Positions 9,731 to 19,205 of a stretch of 64,000 nt of DNA are shown here, piece by piece. The notes under the pieces are model-generated. The model saw only the letters and a list, made by a program, of their open reading frames with translations. It was not told the origin of the DNA and made no database searches. The first letter of the stretch is position 1, and each line of letters opens with the position of its first letter. Both the position numbers and the translations under genes were made by a program. The DNA comes from Burkholderia humptydooensis. Its GTDB lineage: Bacteria; Pseudomonadota; Gammaproteobacteria; Burkholderiales; Burkholderiaceae. Location of the stretch: assembly GCF_001513745.1 (NCBI RefSeq), contig NZ_CP013382.1, positions 2,046,001-2,110,000 of the forward strand, in the 5' to 3' direction.

Positions 9731-11239
9731 TCAGGTCGTCACCTCTTGCTTGGTCGACGGAAGCTTCGAAACCAGCCGGAGAGAAACGGTCAAACCCTCC
9801 AGTTGGAAATGGGGGCGCAGGAAAAACTGCGCGCGATAGTAGCCGGGGTTCTCCGGAATCTCATCGACGACCACCTCCGCCGCCGACAGCGGACGCTGCG
9901 ATTTCGTCACCTCGCTCGAGATGCTCGGGTCGCCGTCCACGTAGTTCATCAGCCAGTCGTTGAGCCAGCGCTGCGTGTCCTCGGCCGACTTGAACGAGCC
10001 GATCTTGTCGCGCACGATGCACTTCAGGTAGTGCGCGAAGCGGCACGTCGCGAAGATGTACGGCAGCCGCGACGACAGATTCGAGTTCGCGGTCGCATCG
10101 TCGTCCTCGTAGATCGCCGGACGGTGCACGGTCTTCGCGCCGATGAACGCGGCGGTGTCCGAATTCTTCCGATACACGAGCGGCATCAGGCCGGACTCCG
10201 ACAGCTCGTGCTCGCGGCGGTCCGAGATCGCGATTTCCGTCGGGCAGTGCAGATCGACTTCGCGATCCTGCGACGGCAGCACGAACTTCGGCAGCACCTC
10301 CACCGCGCCGCCCGACTCGACGCCGCGAATCTTCGTGCACCAGCCGTAGGTCTTGAATGCGCGCGTGATGTTCGCGCCCATCGCATAAGCGGAGTTCGCC
10401 CAGCAAAAGTCCTCGGCGCGGTTCGGATCGACCTTCTCCTCGAAACCGAACTCTTCGACGGGCTGCGTCTTCGGGCCATACGGCACGCGCGCGAGGAAGC
10501 GCGGCAGCGTGAGCGCGAGATAGCGCGAGTCGTTGCTCTCGCGCAGGCGCCGCCAGAATGCGTATTCGGTCGCGGTGAAGATCTTCGACACGTCGCGCGG
10601 ATTCGACAGCTCGCTCCAGTCGTCCATCTGCAGGAGGCCGGGCGCGGCGGCCGCGATGAACGGCGCGTGCGCGGCCGCCGAGATCTTCGACATCTCGGTG
10701 AGGATCGACACGTCCTGCATGCTGTGGTCGAAATAGAAATCGCCGATCAGGCAGCCGAACGGCTCGCCGCCGAACTGGCCGTACTCCTGCTCATAGATCA
10801 TCTTGAAAATCGGACTCTGGTCCCACACGACGCCCTTGAAGCGCCGCAGCGTCTTGCCGAGATCCGCTTTCGAGATGTTCAGGTAGCGGATCTTCAGGTT
10901 CTCGCTCGTGTCGGTGTTCGACACGAGGTAGTGCAATCCGCGCCACGCGCCTTCGAGACTCTGAAAGCGCTTGTTGTGCAGCACGAGAGTCAGTTGCTCG
11001 GAGATCTTCTTGTCGAGCTCGGCAACCAGTTGCTCGATCGTCTGCGCGACATCCTCGCGAACCACGACCCGGCTGCGCCGCGCATACGTGAGCAGCGTTT
11101 CGACGGCGTTCTGCACCGCCTCGGCGGCTTCGTTGGTGCGCGGCCGGAACGAGCGGCGCAGGATGTCCTTCAGATCCTCGTTGACGTTCTGATCGACGAC
11201 CACCTTCTCGGCAGACGATTCAAGCTGCTGCATACTCAT
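9731..11239 (-). CDS. tssC: T6SS sheath large subunit TssC (VipB)
   Basis: 502 aa. Forms, with TssB, the contractile sheath around the Hcp tube. Family landmarks are present: WRGLHYLV, GDFYFDH and RFAHYLKC. The start at 11239 overlaps the tssB stop by 4 nt (ATGA), so translational coupling with the partner subunit is expected. Length and composition are normal for the family. Confidence 0.97.
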   Translation of the reverse strand: MSMQQLESSAEKVVVDQNVNEDLKDILRRSFRPRTNEAAEAVQNAVETLLTYARRSRVVVREDVAQTIEQLVAELDKKISEQLTLVLHNKRFQSLEGAWRGLHYLVSNTDTSENLKIRYLNISKADLGKTLRRFKGVVWDQSPIFKMIYEQEYGQFGGEPFGCLIGDFYFDHSMQDVSILTEMSKISAAAHAPFIAAAAPGLLQMDDWSELSNPRDVSKIFTATEYAFWRRLRESNDSRYLALTLPRFLARVPYGPKTQPVEEFGFEEKVDPNRAEDFCWANSAYAMGANITRAFKTYGWCTKIRGVESGGAVEVLPKFVLPSQDREVDLHCPTEIAISDRREHELSESGLMPLVYRKNSDTAAFIGAKTVHRPAIYEDDDATANSNLSSRLPYIFATCRFAHYLKCIVRDKIGSFKSAEDTQRWLNDWLMNYVDGDPSISSEVTKSQRPLSAAEVVVDEIPENPGYYRAQFFLRPHFQLEGLTVSLRLVSKLPSTKQEVTT

Positions 11240-11787
11240 TTCGCACCCTCTTCCGGTTGATGGTCTCCACCCTCACCGGCGCTGCCGGATTGCCCCGGCG
11301 CCGCGTCGGCCTCGTTCGCCCACTGCGGGCTCTTCAGCAATTCCTGGATCACGTCTTCCGCCGCCGCCTTGCCGTCCATGTAGGTCAGCAACTCCTTCAG
11401 GCGGTTGCGGGCCTCGAGCAGCGTCGACAGCTCGGGAATGCGCTTGACGACCGCCGCGGGCTCGAACGATTCCATCGACGAGAACGTGAGATCGATCGGA
11501 ATCAGCGTGCCGTCGTTGGTGAGCACGTTCTTCACGTGATAGCTGAGCGACGGTGCGATCTGCGCCATCCGCTCGTCGAAGTTCTCGACGTCGATCTCCT
11601 GAAAGCGCCGATCCTCGACGGGACCGAGCGGCTCGACGTTGTCGCCCGACAGGTCCGCCATCACGCCCGCGACGAACGGCAGCTCGACCTTCTTCTGCGA
11701 GCCGTACACCTCGACGTCGTATTCAATCTGCACGCGGGGCGCACGACTCTCCCCGATGAATTTCTGTCCATCCTTTTGTCGAACCAT
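11236..11787 (-). CDS. tssB: T6SS sheath small subunit TssB (VipA)
   Basis: 183 aa. Start taken at the ATG 11787 (MVRQKDGQKFIGES) because a purine-rich AGAGGG lies about 8 nt upstream; a TTG three codons earlier is a weaker alternative. Contains the N-terminal APRVQIEYDVE segment and the C-terminal helical region used for sheath assembly and ClpV recognition. Directly coupled to tssC. Confidence 0.96.
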   Translation of the reverse strand: MVRQKDGQKFIGESRAPRVQIEYDVEVYGSQKKVELPFVAGVMADLSGDNVEPLGPVEDRRFQEIDVENFDERMAQIAPSLSYHVKNVLTNDGTLIPIDLTFSSMESFEPAAVVKRIPELSTLLEARNRLKELLTYMDGKAAAEDVIQELLKSPQWANEADAAPGQSGSAGEGGDHQPEEGAK

Positions 11788-11820
11788 GATGAGCAAACCC
11801 TCTACACGAAGTTGTTCACG

Positions 11821-12747
11821 TTACTTGATGGAGCTCTGCGGCCGGTTCAGTTGGGCCACGAGAGATGCCGCCTCGGGATAGAGCTCCGCCATCACTTCCT
11901 CGAAACCCGCCCCCAGCATTCGTTGAATCCGCGACAGGAAGATCGGCGCCGGATGGCTCGGCTCGTGCAAGCGGAAGTATTCGACGATCCGCTCGAGCGC
12001 CGCGCCGACTTCCTGCCTCGACCTCAGCCCGCCGCCCGGCCTCGCGGCGGGCTGCTGCGCGCCGGGCGCCGCATCGGCCGGCTTCTCATCGGCGACGCTT
12101 GCGGTTGCCTCGCTCTCCGATCCCGTTTGCGCGAGCCGCGACGCCGCGACGCTCAACAGGTCGAGCGCGCGAGAGAGGTTGAGCTCCTGCTCCACCACTG
12201 CAATCGATTTCCTGATTCGCGATAAGGAATCCTGAATGTCATGTACAAGAGTATTCGCTCTATCGCGATAGTCGCGATCCTCCACGATCGCGGCGGCGCG
12301 CCCGCCGATCAGGTCGTTGAGCGTCGCATCGCGGTCTTCGAACCGGGAACCGCCGAGTTGATGCAGAAACTGCGGCCCCGCAAGCCAGCCGAGATGAATC
12401 AGGAGCGTCTCGCCCGGCGATTCGTCGGGCAGCGCGCGAGGATGCAATGCCTCGACGGGCGCGCTCATCAGATCGGCCAGCAATCGAACGCCGTCGGCCA
12501 ACCCGCTCAATCCGCGCCGCGCGATACATGCGCGCAGATGCCAGATGGCGACCCGAACGTCCTTCGCCTTTTTCAATAGCGCGAGACAAGCCGTTTCGAC
12601 GGACGCCCACTGGAACGCACTCTCTCCCTTGCGTTGCGGCGCATAACCGACGGAATCGTATTCGCAGATGGCTGCGTCGATTTTGATAAAATCCTCGTCG
12701 AAATCCAGCAAATCCGGCGAATGGCCCGGCAGTGCATCGTCGTTCAT
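11821..12747 (-). CDS. tssA: T6SS assembly protein TssA (ImpA N-terminal domain)
   Basis: 308 aa from the ATG at 12747 (MNDDALPGHSPDLL). A TTG start 14 codons upstream is possible but has no ribosome-binding site. The N-terminal ImpA domain includes the W-x-S-VETACLALL segment; the C-terminal part, ending near MLGAGFEEVMAELYP, resembles the short TssA class. TssA coordinates baseplate priming and tube/sheath polymerisation. It is the first gene of the visible operon, preceded by a long AT-rich region. Confidence 0.9.
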   Translation of the reverse strand: MNDDALPGHSPDLLDFDEDFIKIDAAICEYDSVGYAPQRKGESAFQWASVETACLALLKKAKDVRVAIWHLRACIARRGLSGLADGVRLLADLMSAPVEALHPRALPDESPGETLLIHLGWLAGPQFLHQLGGSRFEDRDATLNDLIGGRAAAIVEDRDYRDRANTLVHDIQDSLSRIRKSIAVVEQELNLSRALDLLSVAASRLAQTGSESEATASVADEKPADAAPGAQQPAARPGGGLRSRQEVGAALERIVEYFRLHEPSHPAPIFLSRIQRMLGAGFEEVMAELYPEAASLVAQLNRPQSSIK

Positions 12748-13968
12748 GGTCTGTCCACAAATCACAGGCGTCAGGTACCGACTGCGCAAAACCAGATTAG
12801 CTTGCGCTTTGTCAAAATACCCGAATTTATTTCTTCGAATGTATTAGCGACCACATAACTCGATGCCGACCATCAGTCAAAGCGGCTTGGGGAATTAGAT
12901 TGGCAATCGCCGACAAAGGCAAACAAACGGCCGTGGGTTTCAGGAATATATTCCACGGAAACCGTTTACGCTGCTGTTTTTTCTCAGCGGCATTACCCCC
13001 CCTTCCGCCCAGCCCAATCCCTGCGAACCGGCATGCGCCGGCTTTCCGCATCGGTAATCGGTAAGATGCGCTTCCGTTAAATCAAATACAGCGTACACAT
13101 AAATCAATACGCCGTTGCGATTGCGGCGGAAACAGCATCCAAGCATCGGGTTTTATCTGAAGCGTCACACCTTAGCGGCCCTCAACGACAGCGGCGTGAC
13201 AATCGTTCATATCGTTACAGTCTACGCTGTAAACTTATAGAACGCTCGTGAATTTGGCAAGTGGAAATAATTTTTTCTTACAAACGGGACTGTAAGTTTG
13301 ATTCAATGAATTTGAAATAAGAGGATTCTCTCCGATGCGGAGCGAGTGTCGAACGGCGCGGAGATTTTTATCTTGGGTGATCCTTCCGGCGACATTTCCT
13401 CGCCTGGCTGCCAATTTACTCAATCACTACTTCATAGCGCCCGGCCTGATTTCTCAGACTACTTAATATGTATTCGCAATCGTTTGCGCGGCCTGTTGTC
13501 CCACAGTAATCCCACCTCGAAGTAATTGCAATCCGGTTGAAAATATTCGCCGCATGCGAGCAGAAGCCGGCCGGGCGAGCGGAGAGTCCGAATGCACGCC
13601 GGAACGTCGGGCGAAACATCTTTGTTACATCAGGTTCATTTTAACTCGCACAAGAGACAACTTTTCTGCATGTCCCATCATATGTCCGCTCAATAATCGA
13701 AATCGATGCAATAACGATTGAATCGACCAGACAGACGAGCCGTCCCGGTCGATGCCTGACGAATCGATGCCCGCTCGCCGCGCAACGGCAGCGCCATCCA
13801 TTCGACGAGAGCGGCCGTCACCGCATTCAGTAGTATCACGAACTGTTTTTAAGAAGACTGTGCATCCGCAGTTTCTCGACGGAACCGAGTACATCCTCGA
13901 GACTCCCTCGCCCGAACTCGACACCGCGCCAAGCCTCTACGCACAACGTTCCACAACGGCGCCACAAC
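12748..13968. promoter_or_regulatory. AT-rich 1.2-kb region upstream of the T6SS operon, with dyads
   Basis: This stretch is clearly richer in A/T than its neighbours and contains no reading frame with recognisable protein features. It must hold the promoter of the minus-strand T6SS operon. Two dyads with a shared TTACA/TGTAA core are visible: TTACAG-N6-CTGTAA (13215-13232) and CTTACA-N8-TGTAAG (13277-13296). They could be binding sites for one regulator; this is inference. No convincing sigma-54 -24/-12 element was found by eye. Confidence 0.45.
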
Positions 13969-14041
13969 GAAACGGCGCGGCCACCTTCCGGTGCCGCGCC
14001 GTTTCATTCGCCTGTCCGGGCGGGAGCTGCCGCCCGCCCGG
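13969..14041 (-). terminator. Double hairpin downstream of the CoA-transferase gene
   Basis: Two perfect GC-rich stem-loops follow the minus-strand CoA-transferase stop: a 9-bp stem 14016-14024/14033-14041, and a 13-bp stem 13969-13981/13993-14005 with an 11-nt loop. After the second stem the minus-strand reads TTTCGTTGT, a weak U-rich tail. Likely transcription terminators, but the U-tract is imperfect. Confidence 0.55.
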
Positions 14042-14060
14042 CGCCTTGCCGTACCGGAAG

Positions 14061-15575
14061 TCAGGCTTTCATCGAGCCGGTCCGCACGTAGCGCTCGTGC
14101 CACGACAGCGCTTCGCCGAGCAGGTGCGGCGTCTGCTTGCCGAAGCTCTCGCGGCTCGCACGCTCGAAGTAGTCTTCGAGCATCGGCCGGTAATCGGGGT
14201 GCGCGCAGTTCGCGATGACCTTGCGCGCGCGCTGCTTCGGCGACAGCCCGCGCAGATCCGCGAGCCCCTGCTCGGTCACGACGACCGCGACGTCGTGCTC
14301 GGTATGATCGACGTGGCTCGCCATCGGCACGATCCGCGAGATCGCGCCGCCCTTCGCGGTGCTCGCCGACATGAAGCACGACAGATAGCCGTTGCGCGCG
14401 AAATCGCCGGAGCCGCCGATCCCGTTCTGGATCTTCGTGCCCATCACGTGCGTCGAGTTCACGTTGCCGTAGATGTCGGCCTCGATCATCCCGTTCATCG
14501 CGACGATGCCCAGACGCCGCACCAGTTCCGGATGGTTGCTGATCTCCTGCGGCCGCAGCACGATCTTCGAGCGGAACGTGTCGATCTCGTCGGCGAAGCG
14601 CTTCACCGCGTCCGGGCTCAGCGACAGCGCGGTCGCCGACGCGAAGCTCAGCGTGCCGTTCGCGAGCAGATCGAGCATGCCGTCCTGGATCACTTCCGTA
14701 TACGCGGTCAGGTTCGAGAAGCCGCCCTCGCCGAGGCCGGCGAGCACCGCGTTCGTGATGTTGCCGACGCCCGACTGCAGCGGCAGCAGGTTTTCGGGCA
14801 GGCGGCCGCGCTTGATCTCGTGGCGCAGGAAATCGATCAGGAGTCCGGCGATCTGCTTCGACGTCTCGTCCGGCGCGGCGAACGCGTTGCTGCGATCGGG
14901 CGCGTCGGTCTCGACGATCGCGACGATCTTCTCGGCCGGGCAGCGCAGATACGGCTCGCCGATCCGGTCGTCGCTCTTCACGAGCGGAATCGGCTTGCGG
15001 TTCGGCGGCAGCGCGGTGCCGTAATAGATGTCGTGCATCCCGTCGAGGCCGAGCGGCTGCCGCGCGTTCACTTCGAGGATCACGCGCTTCGCCTGGTCGA
15101 GCCACGTCTTGTTGTTGCCGACCGACGCCGACGGAATCAGGCGCCCGTCCTCGCGAATGCCCGCGACTTCGACGATCGCGACGTCCAGCTCGCCGAACAG
15201 ACCGAACCACGCGTACTGCGCGACGTGGCTCAGGTGGATGTCCTGGTAGTCGAGCTCGCCCGCGTTGATCTTGTCGCGCAGCGTCGGATCGGACTGGTAC
15301 GGCAGCCGCATCGAGATGCCGTCCGCCTTCGCGAGCGCGCCATCCAGTTCGGGCGCGGTCGATGCGCCCGTCAGCACGTTGATGCGGAAGTCTTCGCCGC
15401 GCGCGTGGGAAGCCGCGATCCGCGCGGCGAGCGCGGCCGGCACCGCTTTCGGATAGCCGGAGCCGGTGAAGCCGCTCATCGCGACGGTCATGTTCGGGCC
15501 GATCAGCGCGGCGGCCTCGTCGACGGTGCGGACGAGGGAGCGCAGACTGGGGGCGAGGATACGAGAAGTTGGCAT
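14061..15575 (-). CDS. Acetyl-CoA hydrolase / succinate:acetate CoA-transferase family
   Basis: 504 aa from the ATG at 15575 (MPTSRILAPSLRS). Belongs to the family of acetyl-CoA hydrolase Ach1 and succinyl-CoA:acetate CoA-transferase AarC, which move CoA between acetate and succinate. Landmarks: AMSGFTGSGYPKAVP near the N-terminus, YTEVIQD (probable position of the catalytic Glu that forms the glutamyl-CoA intermediate) and the glycine-rich GIGGSGDFARNG. It is a cytosolic, monocistronic gene convergent with nothing and divergent from the phosphonolipid operon. Substrate preference (hydrolase versus transferase) cannot be told from sequence; transferase is more likely for this bacterial length class. 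Confidence 0.88.
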   Translation of the reverse strand: MPTSRILAPSLRSLVRTVDEAAALIGPNMTVAMSGFTGSGYPKAVPAALAARIAASHARGEDFRINVLTGASTAPELDGALAKADGISMRLPYQSDPTLRDKINAGELDYQDIHLSHVAQYAWFGLFGELDVAIVEVAGIREDGRLIPSASVGNNKTWLDQAKRVILEVNARQPLGLDGMHDIYYGTALPPNRKPIPLVKSDDRIGEPYLRCPAEKIVAIVETDAPDRSNAFAAPDETSKQIAGLLIDFLRHEIKRGRLPENLLPLQSGVGNITNAVLAGLGEGGFSNLTAYTEVIQDGMLDLLANGTLSFASATALSLSPDAVKRFADEIDTFRSKIVLRPQEISNHPELVRRLGIVAMNGMIEADIYGNVNSTHVMGTKIQNGIGGSGDFARNGYLSCFMSASTAKGGAISRIVPMASHVDHTEHDVAVVVTEQGLADLRGLSPKQRARKVIANCAHPDYRPMLEDYFERASRESFGKQTPHLLGEALSWHERYVRTGSMKA

Positions 15576-15938
15576 GGCTGAATGTCGAACGGTTGTATTA
15601 GATCTGGCGACGCAGCGCCGCAGGGGTGTCTCCGGAGTGGCGCGCGCTCCCGGCGCCGGCGGCAGTCGTGGCCGGGTAGCGGAAGCACGGCCGGAGTATC
15701 GCAGACCGCACCGCGGCATAGTGTCCGCCCCGTGCAAAAGTAACTTGCCGGATTTGCTGGCTATTTGCCCGAAATCAAATCCGTGCGCGACTTGCGGCGC
15801 AGCCCGCTCGACGTTCGAGGGTCGGCGGCGGCCTCGGCGAGACGGCACGGAACCTTACACTTTTCTTTCTGTTGCGCGCAATCTGCACGTTCCAGTCATG
15901 AAAAAGCAACAAATTACAATTCCGTATATATTTCGCCG
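15576..15938. promoter_or_regulatory. Divergent intergenic region
   Basis: 363 nt between the minus-strand CoA-transferase and the plus-strand phosphonolipid operon. It holds the promoters of both, with a locally A/T-rich stretch around 15895-15935 just before the first gene of the operon. An in-frame extension of that gene into this region has no family similarity and is not believed. No operator was recognised. Confidence 0.4.
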
Positions 15939-16628
15939 ATGGACCCAAGAAAAACCGCCGCCAACCGTATTTCGAGCCCGCCGCCCCGCACCTGGGACGC
16001 CCGGCTCGCGCGTCGGCTCGTTACGCCGCTCGTCGGCACGCCGGTCACGCCGAACCACCTCACCACGCTGCGCCTCGCGATCGGTCTCGCCGGCGCCTGG
16101 TGTCTCGCGCAGCCGGGCTTCGGCTGGATCAACGCCGGCGCGTTGCTGATCGTGCTGTCCAATTTCGTCGATCACACCGACGGCGAGCTCGCGCGGATCA
16201 GCGGCCAGTCGAGCAGGCTCGGTCACTTCTACGATCTCGCGAGCGACGCGCTCGTCACGATCGCGCTCTTCGTGAGCATGGGCGCCGGCGTCGTCGCGGC
16301 GGGCGGCCAGATGGCCGCGTCGCCCGTGCTGCTCGGCACCGTCGCGGGCGCGGCCGTCGCGCTCATTTTCTTCCTGCGGATGCGCATCGAGTCGCTTGCC
16401 GGCAAGGCCGGCACGAAGCAGGCGTTCGTCGGCGGCTTCGAGACCGAGGACGTGCTGTATCTGCTGCCCGTCGTCACGCTGCTCGACGGCGTCGAGCCGT
16501 TCCTGCTCGCGGCAGCGATCGGCGCGCCGCTCTTCGCCGCATGGGTCGTGATCGACTATTGGCGCATCGTGCGCCGCGGCGCCGCCGCTGGCGCGCCCAA
16601 CTCAACCGAAATCCAGCCCTCGAAATGA
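15939..16628 (+). CDS. CDP-alcohol phosphatidyltransferase, probable phosphonolipid synthase
   Basis: 229 aa from ATG 15939 (MDPRKTAANR). A multi-spanning membrane enzyme with the complete family signature D78-xx-D81-G82-xx-A85-R86-x8-G95-xxx-D99-xxx-D103. The family displaces CMP from a CDP- or CMP-linked substrate with an alcohol. Usual products are phospholipids; here the operon makes aminoethylphosphonate and a nucleotidyltransferase, so a plausible reaction is CMP-aminoethylphosphonate plus diacylglycerol giving a phosphonolipid. The catalytic family is clear; the substrates are inferred from context. First gene of a seven-gene operon, overlapping the next gene by 4 nt. Confidence 0.88.
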   Translation: MDPRKTAANRISSPPPRTWDARLARRLVTPLVGTPVTPNHLTTLRLAIGLAGAWCLAQPGFGWINAGALLIVLSNFVDHTDGELARISGQSSRLGHFYDLASDALVTIALFVSMGAGVVAAGGQMAASPVLLGTVAGAAVALIFFLRMRIESLAGKAGTKQAFVGGFETEDVLYLLPVVTLLDGVEPFLLAAAIGAPLFAAWVVIDYWRIVRRGAAAGAPNSTEIQPSK

Positions 16629-17398
16629 CGATGGACCTCGAAGCACCGGCGGCGCACGGTTCGGCTGACGCTGCCGTCGCCGCGCGCGTGGCCGCGCTCG
16701 ACCGCGCACGGCTGCGCGACGACTTCGCCCGCCAGGATGCGTTCCTCTATCTGGACGAATTCCTGCCGAAGGATCTCGCCGGCCGCCTCGCCGACTGCGC
16801 CCGCGCGCTCCTGCCCGACATCAACCGCAACTATCTGCCGGGCCACAAGCAAGGCGGCAGCGTGAGCCGCCACACGATCGACGAAAAGGCGCCGCTCATC
16901 GCCGAGCTGTACCGGTCGAAGGCGCTCGTCGGCCTCCTCGAGACGCTGACGGGCGACAAGCTGCTGCCGTCGCCGGACGACGATCCGCACGCGTACGCGC
17001 TGTACTACTACACGAAGCCGGGCGATCACATCGGCTGGCACTACGACACGTCGTACTACGACGGCCGCCGCTACACGCTGCTCTTCGGCGTGATCGACGA
17101 TTCGACGAGCCGGCTCGACTACGAGCTGCACACGCGCAATCCGGACGCGCCCGACGAGCCGGGCTCGGTGCAGATCGCGCACGGCGGCATCGTGCTCTTC
17201 GACGGCGACAAGCTGCGCCATCGCGTGACGCCGCTCGGCGAGAACGAGATTCGCGTGTCGCTCACGTTCGAGTACGTGACCGACCCCGGCATGCGCCCGT
17301 GGAAGCGCTTCGTGTCGAACATGAAGGACGCGATCGCGTACTTCGGCTTCCGCCAGGTATTCAGGCAAACGGCAGCACGCCGCCCGTCGCGCTCATGA
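16625..17398 (+). CDS. 2OG-Fe(II) oxygenase-like hydroxylase
   Basis: 257 aa; ATG 16625 overlaps the preceding stop (ATGA). The double-stranded beta-helix dioxygenase triad is visible as H139-x-D141 (GWHYDTS) and H199 (LRHRV), with R210 placed to bind 2-oxoglutarate. Such enzymes hydroxylate unactivated carbons. In this operon the likely target is the phosphonate headgroup or an acyl chain of the lipid product; hydroxylation at carbon 1 of 2-aminoethylphosphonate is known chemistry for other Fe(II) oxygenases. The substrate here is inferred only. It overlaps the next gene by 4 nt, so it is an integral part of the pathway. Confidence 0.8.
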   Translation: MTMDLEAPAAHGSADAAVAARVAALDRARLRDDFARQDAFLYLDEFLPKDLAGRLADCARALLPDINRNYLPGHKQGGSVSRHTIDEKAPLIAELYRSKALVGLLETLTGDKLLPSPDDDPHAYALYYYTKPGDHIGWHYDTSYYDGRRYTLLFGVIDDSTSRLDYELHTRNPDAPDEPGSVQIAHGGIVLFDGDKLRHRVTPLGENEIRVSLTFEYVTDPGMRPWKRFVSNMKDAIAYFGFRQVFRQTAARRPSRS

Positions 17399-18396
17399 CG
17401 CGCACCGGGATGATCCTGCTGTCGCTCGGAACGGCGGCGTTCGTCGCCCTCCTCGCATGGCAGGGCCTCGGCGCGGTCGCGGCGACGCTCGCGTCGGCCG
17501 GCTGGGGGCTCGCGCTCGTCGCGGCGTTCCATCTGGTGCCGCTCGTCGTCGACGCGACGGCGATCGCGGTGATGTTCCGGCCCGGCGAGCCCGGCAGCCG
17601 GCTCGGCGACGCGCTGCGCGCGCGCTGGGTGGGCGAGGCGGTGAACAGCCTGCTGCCCGCCGGGCAGATCGGCGGGCCGGTGCTGATGGTCCGCTATCTC
17701 GCGCAGCGCGGCGCGCGCCTGGCCGACGCGGCGGCCGCGATCACGGTCAGCACGACAATGCAGGCGCTCGCGCAGATGGTGTTCGCGCTCGTCGGCATCG
17801 TGGCGTTCAGCGCGTACGCGACGCACGATGCCGCCTCGCATCTGCGCACGCCGGCGCTGGTCGCGACCGCGGTGCTGGGCGGCTGCGCGGCGCTCTTCTA
17901 TTTCGCGCAGCGCCGCGGCCTGTTCGGGCGCGGGCTGCGCGCGGCGTCGAAGCTGCTCGGCCCGCGCGACTGGTCGTCGCTCGCGACGCGCGCGGACGCG
18001 ATCGACGACGCGCTCGGCCGGCTGTACCGCGAACGCGCGAAGGTGCGCACAACGTTCGTGCTGAGCTTCATCGGCTGGGTCGTCGGCACCGCGGAAGTGT
18101 GGCTCGCGCTGCGCTTCCTCGGCCACCCGGTGAGCTGGCTCGACGCGCTGCTTCTCGAGAGCGTCGGGCAGGCGATCCGCGGCGCGGCGTTCGCGATCCC
18201 CGGCTCGCTCGGCGCGCAGGAAGGCGGCTATCTGCTGCTCGCGCCGCTCGTCGGCCTGCCGCCCGACGCGGCGCTCGCGCTGTCGCTCGCGAAACGCGCG
18301 CGCGAGCTCGCGCTCGGCCTGCCGGGCCTACTGTACCTGCATTTCAGTGAAAGAAACTGGCAGCGGCGGCGCGCGCCGCAGCCGATCGCCGATTGA
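17395..18396 (+). CDS. Lysylphosphatidylglycerol-synthase-TM / HpnL-like membrane protein
   Basis: 333 aa from ATG 17395 ([12 protein letters not shown]). Polytopic membrane protein of the UPF0104 / LPG_synthase_TM type; the conserved segments [12 protein letters not shown] (residues ~83-94) and [13 protein letters not shown] are the family's signature and closely resemble hopanoid-cluster HpnL. Members are thought to flip or move lipids across the inner membrane. Within this operon it is a candidate flippase for the phosphonolipid. It lacks the soluble aminoacyl-transfer domain of MprF, so it is not a lysyl-PG synthase. Overlaps the previous gene by 4 nt; 41 nt to the next. Confidence 0.8.
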   Translation: MTRTGMILLSLGTAAFVALLAWQGLGAVAATLASAGWGLALVAAFHLVPLVVDATAIAVMFRPGEPGSRLGDALRARWVGEAVNSLLPAGQIGGPVLMVRYLAQRGARLADAAAAITVSTTMQALAQMVFALVGIVAFSAYATHDAASHLRTPALVATAVLGGCAALFYFAQRRGLFGRGLRAASKLLGPRDWSSLATRADAIDDALGRLYRERAKVRTTFVLSFIGWVVGTAEVWLALRFLGHPVSWLDALLLESVGQAIRGAAFAIPGSLGAQEGGYLLLAPLVGLPPDAALALSLAKRARELALGLPGLLYLHFSERNWQRRRAPQPIAD

Positions 18397-18437
18397 TCCG
18401 ACGACGAGACGGTCGGCGTCCTTTGCGTGGAGAACTC

Positions 18438-19205
18438 ATGCGAGCCATCATTCTTGCGGCGGGCCTAGGCCTGCGCCTGCAACTGCCTCCCGAGGCTCAA
18501 TTCCCGAAGTGCCTGCTGCGCTTCGACGACACGTCGCTCCTCGAGCGGCACCTGCGCGTGCTCGACGCGGCGGGCGTCGACGAGATCGTGCTCGCGCTCG
18601 GCTTCCAGTCCGAGAAGGTCGAGGCCGAGCTCGCGCGGCTGAACCGCAGGGCCGAGATCGTGCTCAACCCGCGCTACGACCTCGGCAGCGTGCTGACCGT
18701 CCACACGGCCGCCGGCGCGCTCACGCGCGGCGGCGACGTGCTGCTGATGGACGCCGACGTGCTCTACGACGACGCCATCCTGCACGCGCTCGTCGCCAAT
18801 CCGTCGCGCGCGATCGATCGCCTGCTGATCGACCGCGATTTCGAAACGGGCGACGAGCCCGTCAAGCTGTGCGTGAAGGACGGCGTGCCGGTCGAGCTGC
18901 GCAAGCAGCTCGCCGCGGGCCTCGAATACGACACGATCGGCGAATCGGTCGGCTTCTTCCGCTTCAGCGAAGGCGCCGCGCGGCGGCTCGCCGAGATCGT
19001 CGCGGGCTACGTCGACGGCGGCCGCGCGAACATGCCGCACGAAGAGGCGGTGCGCGACCTGCTGCTCGAAGGCGGCCGCACGTTCGACATCGCGGACGTG
19101 ACGGGCTCGCCGTGGATCGAAATCGACTTTCCGGGCGACGTCGCGCGCGCGTGCGACGAAGTCCTGCCGCACATCCAACAACGCACGATAGGGGCCATCC
19201 GATGA
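18438..19205 (+). CDS. Stand-alone nucleotidyltransferase (cytidylyltransferase-like)
   Basis: 255 aa; start at ATG 18438 ([14 protein letters not shown]) preceded by GGAG at 18429-18432. The N-terminal LAAGLGLRL...PKCLL is a canonical sugar-/alcohol-phosphate nucleotidyltransferase loop, and [11 protein letters not shown] holds the metal-binding Asp. The closest functional analogues by eye are phosphocholine (LicC-type) and inositol-phosphate cytidylyltransferases. As the operon has a second such domain fused to PEP mutase, this enzyme may activate a different phospho-alcohol, or the two may divide one job. Substrate unknown. Overlaps pepM by 4 nt. Confidence 0.78.
   Translation: MRAIILAAGLGLRLQLPPEAQFPKCLLRFDDTSLLERHLRVLDAAGVDEIVLALGFQSEKVEAELARLNRRAEIVLNPRYDLGSVLTVHTAAGALTRGGDVLLMDADVLYDDAILHALVANPSRAIDRLLIDRDFETGDEPVKLCVKDGVPVELRKQLAAGLEYDTIGESVGFFRFSEGAARRLAEIVAGYVDGGRANMPHEEAVRDLLLEGGRTFDIADVTGSPWIEIDFPGDVARACDEVLPHIQQRTIGAIR

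Noticed and set aside
12748..14060. Several 60-100-codon frames in the T6SS leader
   Set aside because: No ribosome-binding sites, no protein-like composition, and they overlap each other on both strands.
17395..18396. Lysylphosphatidylglycerol synthase (MprF)
   Set aside because: Only the membrane domain is present; the aminoacyl-transfer domain is absent, so HpnL/UPF0104-like is the better call.
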